Shown one piece after another: positions 44,832-52,013 of a DNA stretch of 64,000 bases (position 1 is its first letter; every line of letters starts with the position of its first letter). Below the pieces are notes generated by a model. It ran no database searches and was not told where the DNA came from. It saw only the letters and a list, made by a program, of their open reading frames with translations. Origin of the DNA: Paraburkholderia sp. BL21I4N1 (GTDB lineage Bacteria; Pseudomonadota; Gammaproteobacteria; Burkholderiales; Burkholderiaceae); the NCBI RefSeq assembly GCF_002973525.1, contig NZ_PVEN01000006.1, positions 1-64,000 on the forward strand. The letters run 5' to 3'. Position numbers and translations under genes: made by a program.

Positions 44832-45578
44832 ATGCCCCGTCCGCCCCGCTCGCCCGACCTTATAGTGAACTTTGCCCTGACTGCGCTCAGAAACGACGGT
44901 TTGCCGAAACGAGTAATGTCAGGATACCGGCCGATTTATAAGGCACGTCCTGATTATTGGTCCTCCGCTTATCACGAATTCGTAGACGGCAAGGGCGTTG
45001 AAACTGGGGGAAATAGTGAAGCAGAGGTTTGGCTGCTCACGCCTCAGGCGTACCCGCAGGCTTTCTGGATTGGTCGACGCGTCGAAGTAGCCGAGGGCAC
45101 AAGAATTGTTGGGCTGATTGAGGTGCTACAAATCCTGAATCCACTGCTTAAGCTCTCCGATACGGCAAACGAGTCGCCTCCGGCGTTGGTTCGGCAAATG
45201 GAGATCCCCCAAGGAATCAAAAACGAGGCACTGTGGCGAAAGCGTTGCCGAAAAATCCATGCTAGAGCGAAGGATCTTCTGGAGGGACGCGTCGGGATCA
45301 TTGAGACAGCTCGTGCAATGAACCCACTAGCGTTTTGGACGTGCGCCGACAGCAATTCCGAGTTCGAACTTTTTCGTGCCATTGACTCGGAGACCCTAGG
45401 TTTGCCGGCCGGGGCGGTCCGACAATATTGGGCTCCCGAGGCGCTTGAAAGTGAGGACGTTCGTATCGAGGCCGCCGAGAGTCGCTGGAGGGAACAAGCA
45501 CTTGCTGCCGCTGAAAGGTTGGTAGAGCGATACAGTTGGGCTCTTCAGCGAAAGGACCAGCGATCCGACGAGGCATAG
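44832..45578 (+). CDS. Uncharacterised protein with EF-Tu C-terminal-like barrel
   Basis: The 248-residue protein begins with a beta-rich region (MSGYRPIYKARPDYWSSAYH, then VWLLTPQAYPQAFW and GTRIVGLIEVLQILNP). It resembles the EF-Tu C-terminal barrel seen in some small hypothetical proteins. The C-terminal half (FWTCADSNSEFELFRAID) is helical and unassigned. There is no GTPase domain, so it is not a translation factor; its function is unknown. The ATG at 44832 is preferred to 44802, which lies in repeat copy 6. It is followed after 9 bases by another small gene, so this unit holds two genes. Confidence 0.6.
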   Translation: MPRPPRSPDLIVNFALTALRNDGLPKRVMSGYRPIYKARPDYWSSAYHEFVDGKGVETGGNSEAEVWLLTPQAYPQAFWIGRRVEVAEGTRIVGLIEVLQILNPLLKLSDTANESPPALVRQMEIPQGIKNEALWRKRCRKIHARAKDLLEGRVGIIETARAMNPLAFWTCADSNSEFELFRAIDSETLGLPAGAVRQYWAPEALESEDVRIEAAESRWREQALAAAERLVERYSWALQRKDQRSDEA

Positions 45579-45587
45579 GCGGACGAC

Positions 45588-45941
45588 ATGACACAAGAAT
45601 ACCTCGTCATTTTTCAGTATCACGAACCTGAACCCCGGCAGCTATTCGAGCGTGGAGTGATTGAAGACTATGACGCGACGACCGGAGTTTTCATCGCGGC
45701 GGAGTCAGCAGAAGATGCTTTGCTTTGGTGCGAGGCAATCGCCCAACAGGTCCTTTCTCACTGCAATCACGACAGGTCGTTAGATTGGAAGCAGTTGGGG
45801 TATTCGTGTTGGATTGAATCCAATCCCGACACATCGTCATGGAGCCATTGTTTGGGCTTCTTTCAGCATGTACGGGTCGGCGAAATGCCCAATGTCGACG
45901 CCATGGGTACTGACGCCTATGTTAGCTGGCGGAAGCGATAG
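45588..45941 (+). CDS. Small uncharacterised protein
   Basis: I do not recognise this 117-residue soluble protein. It starts MTQEYLVIFQYHEPEP, has several Trp and Cys residues (LLWCEAIAQQVLSHC, SCWIESN) and ends YVSWRKR. No signal peptide or membrane helix is evident. It begins 9 bases after the EF-Tu-C-like gene and probably shares its transcript. Its partner relation to that gene is inferred from position only. Confidence 0.65.
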   Translation: MTQEYLVIFQYHEPEPRQLFERGVIEDYDATTGVFIAAESAEDALLWCEAIAQQVLSHCNHDRSLDWKQLGYSCWIESNPDTSSWSHCLGFFQHVRVGEMPNVDAMGTDAYVSWRKR

Positions 45942-46037
45942 CGCGATCATCCCACCACACACCGTCCCAGTGACCGGTTTGAGAAATGCGAGGGACCGCT
46001 CAGGGTCGGCTCCAGTCCGTGGCGATCGGACCGTGTC

Positions 46038-46085
46038 CGGCCATGAAGCGACATTCGACAGAGTGGCTTGGATCGCCGAAAATCG
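46038..46085 (+). repeat. Interspersed repeat copy 7
   Basis: CGGCCATGAAGCGACATTCG, ACA, a 10-base spacer and GATCGCCGAAAATCG match the pattern. The 5' part upstream (CAGGGTCGGC through TGGCGATCGGACCGTG, from about 45992) is nearly the same as that of copy 9. It lies 27 bases before the NUDIX gene. Confidence 0.78.
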
Positions 46086-46112
46086 GACGAGCACAAACTC
46101 ATTGGGGGGAAG

Positions 46113-46574
46113 GTGTCGCTGCACGTTGATAACGAAAGCTACATCAGTTGGCTGAGGAAAAAAGTTGGAGGAGATTTGATTTTGAGTCCGTCTGTTGCAG
46201 CGGTGATTCACGATCATGAAGGCAAACTGCTGCTTCAGGAGAAATCGTCTGGAGAGGCATGGAGTCTGCCCGCTGGCGGAATTGAACTGGGGGAAAGCCC
46301 GCAAGAGGCAATCGCTCGAGAGGTAATGGAGGAGACTGGGCATGCAATCCGCATTCACGGCATTCTCGGCGTATTTGGCGGACGGCCGTTCCGATACACG
46401 TATCCAAGTGGCGACCAAGTCGAATACGTAGTGACTGTGTTCCAATGCAAAATCATTGGCGGCTCAGAGGTACCCAGCGATTCGGAAACCAGGTCAATTC
46501 AATATTTCGGAAGGCATGAGATGCCGGAGCTGGCACTCCCCTATCCGAAAGACGATTTGTTTCGCCTTTTCTAA
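46113..46574 (+). CDS. NUDIX hydrolase
   Basis: The 153-residue protein carries a complete NUDIX box: GIELGESPQEAIAREV followed by MEETGH, at about residues 54-76. This binds the metals that cleave a nucleoside diphosphate linked to some group X. The substrate is unknown. The GTG at 46113 with GGGGGG just before it is taken as start, because the alternative TTG at 46068 lies inside repeat copy 7. The spacing between the G-run and the GTG is tight, so the start is not certain. It is a single-gene unit between copies 7 and 8, with AT-richer DNA than the core genes. Confidence 0.85.
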   Translation: MSLHVDNESYISWLRKKVGGDLILSPSVAAVIHDHEGKLLLQEKSSGEAWSLPAGGIELGESPQEAIAREVMEETGHAIRIHGILGVFGGRPFRYTYPSGDQVEYVVTVFQCKIIGGSEVPSDSETRSIQYFGRHEMPELALPYPKDDLFRLF

Positions 46575-46617
46575 GATCACAGCCGGACGCCGTTGCGGTT
46601 TGACGTGCCTCCAGATT

Positions 46618-46664
46618 TGGCCACAACCGGAAGCACTCCAAGTAGTCTAAATCGTCGACAATTG
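46618..46664 (+). repeat. Interspersed repeat copy 8
   Basis: TGGCCACAACCGGAAGCACT is a worn left part, while AATCGTCGACAATTG is a perfect right part. It lies 84 bases before the cupin gene. Confidence 0.65.
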
Positions 46665-46748
46665 ACGGCGAAAGTTGCGCGACAAGGTTTTTCGGCCCCG
46701 CACGCAAATCGTCTCAGCTATATTCTTCGAACGCGATATTCAACGGAG

Positions 46749-47330
46749 ATGAGTGTGGAGAAGGACAAGGATATATACGAACACCCTAGACTTGTCGTTA
46801 ACGTTGACAACATCAAGGAAATCGAACAAATGGAGGGCGATCATTGGGGAAGCGCATGGAAGCCGCTAACGCCAGCCCTCGATGTTCGTCCCGGACGTCT
46901 TGGTGCTAACCTGTCGCGAGTGCCACCGGGTCGCACTGCCTGTCCTTTCCACACCCACGCGCGCGAGGACGAGGTTTTCTTCGTGCTTTCTGGCCGGGGC
47001 GTTTTCCGCTACGGCGAGACGGTACAGGAGATCCGTGCGGGGGACTGTATCTCATGCCCGGCTGGAACCGGCATCGCTCACCAACTGGCGAACCCGTTCG
47101 ACGAAGATCTTGTGTATTTTGCCGTTGGGCTAAACGATCCTCACGAGGTCTGCACTTATCCGGACAGCGGCAAGGTGATGATCCGCAGTCTCAAAACGGT
47201 CGGACGGCTGACGGACACGCCTTATATGGACGGGGAGTTAAGCAGGCCGCAAGTGCTTGAGCTAGCTCAAGCACTCGTCCTTGCCGCAGGAGAACGGGCG
47301 AGAGCGGGAAGCGAAGGCGATAAGTGCTAA
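46749..47330 (+). CDS. Cupin-domain protein
   Basis: The 193-residue protein contains one cupin 2 domain. Motif 1 is CPFHTHAREDEVFFVLSG, with the usual His-x-His and downstream Glu metal ligands; motif 2 is GDCISCPAGTGIAHQL. It may be a metal-dependent isomerase, dioxygenase or sugar-binding protein; the sequence does not decide. AACGGAG precedes the ATG at 46749, whereas the longer open frame from 46593 runs through repeat copy 8. It is followed by a convergent gene. Confidence 0.82.
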   Translation: MSVEKDKDIYEHPRLVVNVDNIKEIEQMEGDHWGSAWKPLTPALDVRPGRLGANLSRVPPGRTACPFHTHAREDEVFFVLSGRGVFRYGETVQEIRAGDCISCPAGTGIAHQLANPFDEDLVYFAVGLNDPHEVCTYPDSGKVMIRSLKTVGRLTDTPYMDGELSRPQVLELAQALVLAAGERARAGSEGDKC

Positions 47331-47404
47331 ATGTAGGGTGGCGGCGCGCCGTGCCGCAGCATTGAACACCCCGGTGCGACTAGGAATGGACGTTCAGGAG
47401 GCAT

Positions 47405-47974
47405 TCAGTTCTTTGTGGCCAGCCGGAACGGATCAACGGCCCACATTTCGCCCACGCGGAGATAAGGCTGTGACTGAGCGAGCCACTCTTCGAGCGGCGT
47501 GAGACCGATGCCAGGTGAAACTGCTCCGCCGAACGACTCGGAGACAAACGCCGCACTATCCTCAGTGCGGCGCACGACCTGAACAATGTGGGTGATCCCG
47601 CGAGGACGAGGATGGTTGCTCGCCCACGAAGGCTCTCCCATTTTCAGGCCAATGGTGGCGCAGCGCGGGAGACTGTGTGCCGTAATTTTGTCCCCTTCGA
47701 GGACAAAGCCCGTGCGAGTCTCGATCTCCTGAACGATCCGATCCGACCATACTTGAAGGGCTTTCATGTCACCAGAATCGAACACCGTGCGGCCCGCGGT
47801 CTCGTTCTCTGCTTGCATCGCCTTTGTGAGGAGCAACGTGGTCCACCCCGAGCAGTCGATGACCGGCGGAACAACCAATAGGCCTTCCGACTTCATGCCA
47901 CGCTGGTAGCCGACTCGGCCTGTGTAGGTTTGTACGAGATTCCACATTGTTCTCTCAGCAGTCTCGAATTGCAT
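47405..47974 (-). CDS. Uncharacterised protein, possible NlpC/P60-like cysteine hydrolase
   Basis: This 189-residue protein is the only gene of the repeat array on the minus strand. I do not recognise it with certainty. GRVGYQRGMK followed by PPVIDCSGWTTLLL resembles the catalytic cysteine region of NlpC/P60 peptidases (Cys at about residue 42), and PRGITHIVQVV could supply the histidine (about residue 132). No signal peptide is visible. If the assignment holds, it would cleave peptide or amide bonds in cell-wall fragments. It is convergent with the cupin gene and 74 bases from it. Confidence 0.55.
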   Translation of the reverse strand: MQFETAERTMWNLVQTYTGRVGYQRGMKSEGLLVVPPVIDCSGWTTLLLTKAMQAENETAGRTVFDSGDMKALQVWSDRIVQEIETRTGFVLEGDKITAHSLPRCATIGLKMGEPSWASNHPRPRGITHIVQVVRRTEDSAAFVSESFGGAVSPGIGLTPLEEWLAQSQPYLRVGEMWAVDPFRLATKN

Positions 47975-48556
47975 GACACTCCCGGTTACCGCAGTCCGTA
48001 TCTATTATCCGACGTCGACGAGGTGTTAATCCTGTGGCTGCTATCGGGCGAGTGGAAGGTCCCCTGCGGGTCGGCCCTAACCCGTGGCGATCGGACCGTT
48101 TCCGGCCAGTATGACATTCAACATTGACACCCAGATCGTTGACGATCTATTGCCATAGTGTTCTTGCCAATCGCGTTTAACCTTTCGGCGATCAGCGCCA
48201 GATTCGAAAGAAAGCGCTGGCCGCTGGTCGCGTCAGCATCGACGACATTGGAACTGACGCGTAGCCGAAGCACCCTGACCTCGTGTCGCGTCGCGTAGAT
48301 CAGTTGCGCGCGAGCGTACCTATGCTCGCCGGCAGTTCCATCGAACCTCGCCAACGGCTGACATACAGCGCGCGCACGACACGGAGCCCAGCGCAGCATA
48401 ATTCGCCCGGCCGTGCTCGCACATCCCTAAAACCAGGTACCCTGGGCGAGGCACATTTAGACCTCGCTCGCAGCTGAACGACGATCTACACTCGTGGAAG
48501 GCCGCCGCGGTGACGTATCCCGCGCATCGCTTTTTCATCACCCGTTGCGCACCACC
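47975..48556. other. Intergenic stretch with repeat copy 9, right edge of the array
   Basis: No gene is well supported. It holds repeat copy 9 and its well-kept 5' part (48057-48147). A minus-strand open frame at 48118-48399 has no ribosome-binding site or recognisable motif and starts inside GC-rich sequence. The promoter for the response-regulator gene should lie toward 48.5 kb but is not obvious. Confidence 0.5.
48103..48147 (+). repeat. Interspersed repeat copy 9
   Basis: CGGCCAGTATGACATTCAAC and AGATCGTTGACGATCTA form a worn copy. The 46 bases before it (GGGTCGGCCC, CCGTGGCGATCGGACCGTTT) match the region before copy 7 closely. No array-type gene follows, so it marks the right boundary. 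Confidence 0.65.
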
Positions 48557-49264
48557 ATGATCCAAACAACCACCGACAGCAGCGAACCGGTATTGCCTGG
48601 TCCAATGCTCGTCGTCGAAGACGAAGCCTTGATGCAGGTTCGGATGCGCGCCGTGCTCGGCAAGCTGGGCTACGCCGACGAGGAACTCTCATTTGCCGGC
48701 GACCTCGCCTCCGCGCGTGCGCAGCTCCGTGACCAGCCGTACGCAATGGTGCTCGTCGACGTCGGCTTGCCCGACGGCAACGGGATCGACCTCATTCGCG
48801 AATTGCATGAACGGGACCCGGCATTGCCGGTTCTTGTGATCTCCGCGTGGAGCACCGAACAGGTGATCTTGACCGCTCTCCAAGCCGGCGCCACGGGTTA
48901 TCTGCTCAAGGAGCGGGACGACGTCGAGATGACCATCTCGATCCGTAGCGCACTGCGCGGCGGCGCGCCCATCGACCCGTTCGTCGCCCGGCGCATTCTC
49001 GATCTGTTCAGTCTTTCAACGCACGGTAAGGCCGCGCAGCCAGGCAATTCGCCGGATACCCTTGCGGTCCCGCGACTTAGTCGGCGAGAATGCGAAATCC
49101 TCGCGCTCGTCGGGAAAGGCCTGACCAATCGGGAGATCGCCAACCTGCTGTCTCTGTCGAAACTGACGGTCGAATGCCACATCAAGAATATCTACAAGAA
49201 ACTCGCGGTCAATTCCCGCACTCAGGCGATCTTCGAGGCGCGTTCGTTTGGGTTGCTGCCCTGA
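48557..49264 (+). CDS. NarL/FixJ-type response regulator
   Basis: The 235-residue protein has an N-terminal receiver domain with acid pair Glu21-Asp22, phosphoacceptor Asp68 in MVLVDVGLPDG and the conserved Lys in GYLLKERDD. A C-terminal LuxR helix-turn-helix follows (LSRRECEILALVGKGLTN, LTVECHIKNIYKKL). It should be phosphorylated by the histidine kinase encoded next. The ATG at 48557 is chosen over 48494 because the receiver then starts at the usual distance. Regulated genes are unknown. Confidence 0.9.
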   Translation: MIQTTTDSSEPVLPGPMLVVEDEALMQVRMRAVLGKLGYADEELSFAGDLASARAQLRDQPYAMVLVDVGLPDGNGIDLIRELHERDPALPVLVISAWSTEQVILTALQAGATGYLLKERDDVEMTISIRSALRGGAPIDPFVARRILDLFSLSTHGKAAQPGNSPDTLAVPRLSRRECEILALVGKGLTNREIANLLSLSKLTVECHIKNIYKKLAVNSRTQAIFEARSFGLLP

Positions 49265-49272
49265 TCTGTGCG

Positions 49273-51090
49273 ATGGCATTTCACTGTGCCAGCGCCGCCG
49301 CGCAAATCCAGCAGCCGCCCCCTTCTATCCGGTTCGATCACATCGAAGCCGTCCGCGGCGACAGCGCCCTCGCGCTGCCGCCTTCCACCGGCTGGCTGCC
49401 GGTTACCCTCCCGGACGACTGGACTTCACGCTGGCCAGATTTCAACGGCGTGGTCTGGTACCGGCTTGACTGGCAACAGACCGGCACCGGCCAGCCGGTC
49501 GGGCTGATGTTCGACTACCTGAATATGGCGGGTGCCGTGTATGTCAACGGCAGCCTCGTCATGCGCGACGCCAGTCTGGTCGAACCCTTGACGCGCGCCT
49601 GGAATAGCCCACGATATCAACTTCTGCCGCCCCCTCTGTTGCGCGTCGGGACAAACACGATACTCATCCGCGTCTCGGGTCTGGCGGCCTATCAACCTGG
49701 GCTCAGCCCGGTCTATGTCGGCGCTCCGCAAGTCCTGAAGGCCCGTTATGAGCACGCATACTGGCTGCGCCAGGATTTGCAGCTCTTCAGTCTTGCCGTC
49801 ACGACCACACTCGGATGTTTCTTCTTTTCGTTATGGCTAATGCGCAGGAAAGAAGTGGTGTATGGCTGGTTCAGTGTGATGTCGGTCGCCTGGTGGTGGG
49901 TGGCATTCAATCAGATCGCGACGAGCCCGTGGCCGTTCAGCAGCACGGATACCTGGGAGGGAGTCAACACCATCGCCCTGCTCATCTACAGCGCCGCGTT
50001 CACCATGTTCATCGCGCGTTTCTGCGAGCGACGGCTACCACGCCTTGAGACAGCGCTGTGGCTGCTCGTCGGACTCGGTGCCGTGGCCATGCTGGCCGCA
50101 CCGCCACGCTTTCAGGGTACAACCCGCGCATTCCTGGTCATTGCGCACTCGGTCAATTTTTTCACGACATGCCTTGTCTTTATCGTTTTTGCGTGGCGCC
50201 ACGGTCGCACCGATCAACGCATTCTGTCTTTCTGCATTGCGGCGTTCGTTGCGGCCGGCTTGCACGACATGCTGACGTTTTTCGGCATTCTGGAGACCAA
50301 CATCTACTTCACGGCGCCCGTCGCGCAGGTCCAGATGATCACGATGGCGCTCGTACTCGCCTGGAATTTCGTCGCGAATCTGCGTCGGATCGAACGGTTC
50401 AACGACGACCTGAACATTCGTGTCGATCAGGCTCGAACAGAACTGACAGTGAACCTGCGCCGCCAGCACGATCTCGAAGTTGCGAACGCGCGCCTCAATG
50501 AGCGGTTGAACCTCGCGCACGATCTGCACGATGGCCTGGGTGGCACGCTCGTGTCGAACATCACAGCGCTCGAATACGCGCCGCATGATATTTCGCCAGA
50601 CAGGTTTCTATCGGTCCTGAAGGGCATGCGCGACGATTTGCGCATCATCATCGATGCTGCCGCTAACCAGCAGTTCGGCGAGTCGTCGCTGGCTGCGCAG
50701 ATCGGCCCCTTGCGTCATCGCTTAACGCAATTGTTCGAACAGCAAAGCATCGCGTGCCGCTGGCATGTGGTCGATCTGGAAGAGTGTTACCTGCCAACTT
50801 CGCAAACGCTCGATATCATGCGCATCTTGCAGGAAGCGCTGGCCAACACGTTGAAGCACAGCCGTGCCAGCAGGATCGATATCGATCTGCGCAGCAACGC
50901 ACACGGGTTGGATCTGGCGGTTCAGGACAACGGCATGGGCTGCGATCCCGGCAGCCCTGGGTTCACTCCTGGCGCGGGCATGCGCAGCATGCGCGCCCGC
51001 ACACAGCGGCTGGGCGGAACGTTCAGTTTCGAGTCGACACCCGGCTCGACAATGCTGAGCATACACATCCCCCGCACGGCCACCACCTGA
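49273..51090 (+). CDS. Sensor histidine kinase with 7TM-type sensory module
   Basis: The protein of about 605 residues has a periplasmic jelly-roll-like region (VVWYRLDWQQTGTG, then GAVYVNGSLVMRD), seven or eight membrane helices and a HisKA_3 dimerisation domain with His416 in LAHDLHDGLGGTL. A HATPase domain follows (QEALANTLKHSRAS, VQDNGMGCD). This is the 7TMR-DISM style of NarL-partner kinases. It likely senses an extracellular carbohydrate or similar ligand and signals to the upstream regulator. The start is uncertain: ATG 49273 gives a short signal-like stretch, while an earlier in-frame ATG at 49174 overlaps the regulator gene by about 90 bases. Confidence 0.87.
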   Translation: MAFHCASAAAQIQQPPPSIRFDHIEAVRGDSALALPPSTGWLPVTLPDDWTSRWPDFNGVVWYRLDWQQTGTGQPVGLMFDYLNMAGAVYVNGSLVMRDASLVEPLTRAWNSPRYQLLPPPLLRVGTNTILIRVSGLAAYQPGLSPVYVGAPQVLKARYEHAYWLRQDLQLFSLAVTTTLGCFFFSLWLMRRKEVVYGWFSVMSVAWWWVAFNQIATSPWPFSSTDTWEGVNTIALLIYSAAFTMFIARFCERRLPRLETALWLLVGLGAVAMLAAPPRFQGTTRAFLVIAHSVNFFTTCLVFIVFAWRHGRTDQRILSFCIAAFVAAGLHDMLTFFGILETNIYFTAPVAQVQMITMALVLAWNFVANLRRIERFNDDLNIRVDQARTELTVNLRRQHDLEVANARLNERLNLAHDLHDGLGGTLVSNITALEYAPHDISPDRFLSVLKGMRDDLRIIIDAAANQQFGESSLAAQIGPLRHRLTQLFEQQSIACRWHVVDLEECYLPTSQTLDIMRILQEALANTLKHSRASRIDIDLRSNAHGLDLAVQDNGMGCDPGSPGFTPGAGMRSMRARTQRLGGTFSFESTPGSTMLSIHIPRTATT

Positions 51091-51178
51091 TTCAGTCCGC
51101 AGCGCGCGGGCTGCTTGCCGCTTGCCGCAAACGCACCCGCGCTTGCCAGGCGTGGCTATGACCTCGCGTGAAGGTTGT

Positions 51179-51646
51179 TCATTTCCAGCGACCGCTTCCG
51201 CCGCCTGTGCCACCTACGGTACTCACGCCGCCCGACATGAAATTACCGAGAAACTTGCTGCCGTTACCGAAAAAATTCACGTTCAACATGACCGGGCTCG
51301 CATTGAATTGAAAGCTCTTCGTCTCGGCGTATAACTGTTCGATGTCTTTCGTGAAAATCGTCCCGAACATGGTGCCGCCGCCGGGACTGGAAATCCCCCC
51401 GGCATTCCCGGTGAAAGACTTGAGAACCTTGTTGTAGTGTCGGTCGGTCGTCGTCTCGATGTTGAAGCGCAGATAGAAAATCGCGCTGATGATGGTGGCT
51501 TTCGTCGGATACTGCTTCGCGTCCTGGTGCGCTTGCAATTCTGCGGACACGTTCGCAATCTCGTCCGACGACAAGACCGATTGCATGGACTCGGCAAAAA
51601 TCCTTGCGGCGCCGACGTGGTCAAAGCTGGCCAGTTCCTGTTCCAT
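51179..51646 (-). CDS. VapA-like protein (Rhodococcus equi virulence-associated protein fold)
   Basis: The 155-residue protein closely resembles the compact beta-barrel domain of the R. equi Vap proteins. TIISAIFYLRFNIE, GGGTMFGTIFTKDIEQLYAE, SFQFNASPVMLNVNFF and GGVSTVGGTGGGSGRW correspond in order and spacing to the VapA/VapB core as I recall it. Unlike those exported proteins it has no signal peptide: it starts MEQELASFDHVGAARIFAES, a soluble, helical N-terminus. AAGGAG lies 9 bases before the ATG at 51644-51646, so this start is well supported although the frame is open to 51787. It is a lone gene convergent with the histidine kinase. Function in a Gram-negative bacterium is unknown. Confidence 0.8.
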   Translation of the reverse strand: MEQELASFDHVGAARIFAESMQSVLSSDEIANVSAELQAHQDAKQYPTKATIISAIFYLRFNIETTTDRHYNKVLKSFTGNAGGISSPGGGTMFGTIFTKDIEQLYAETKSFQFNASPVMLNVNFFGNGSKFLGNFMSGGVSTVGGTGGGSGRWK

Positions 51647-52013
51647 TGCGTTGTTCTCCTTGATAGGTTCAACGATGTGAGGCGATAAAGAGGCGCGCCT
51701 GAACGCCGCCCGGATCAAACCGGGCATAGGTACATTCAGTCTTGCTTCATGAAGCGCGCATCTAACGTTAAGCCTTGCGAGGGCCAAATGGACATACCTG
51801 GAACCTGGTAATCCTCCGATAATTCAGGCACTCTGCATAATCCTGTACGGTCGAGGCTTCGTAGAACCGGCAATGGCCAGAGCCGGCGCACGCCGACTGT
51901 GCCGACGAGGAGCGTGTCGATGTGCAAGCATTGTGTTTCTGGGTCCACCTCCGGTGCATTTTTCTATCCAGTCGACTACATTTGTCACCGGCTTCGATCA
52001 GGGGGAGAAAGAT
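51647..52013. other. Divergent intergenic region between vapA-like and protease genes
   Basis: No gene is supported in these 367 bases; short open frames on both strands lack ribosome-binding sites. It should hold the promoters of both divergent genes, but I see no strong -35/-10 pair or palindrome. Confidence 0.5.

Noticed and set aside
37395..48147. Chromosomal integron with attC sites
   Set aside because: Gene content and layout fit, but the repeat ends read GTCGACAAT rather than the GTTRRRY / RYYYAAC cores, no attI or integrase is in the window, and the copies are too degenerate. Kept as a cassette-like array of unknown mechanism.
48118..48399. 93-codon open frame on the minus strand
   Set aside because: No ribosome-binding site, no motif, partly inside repeat copy 9. 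Left as intergenic.
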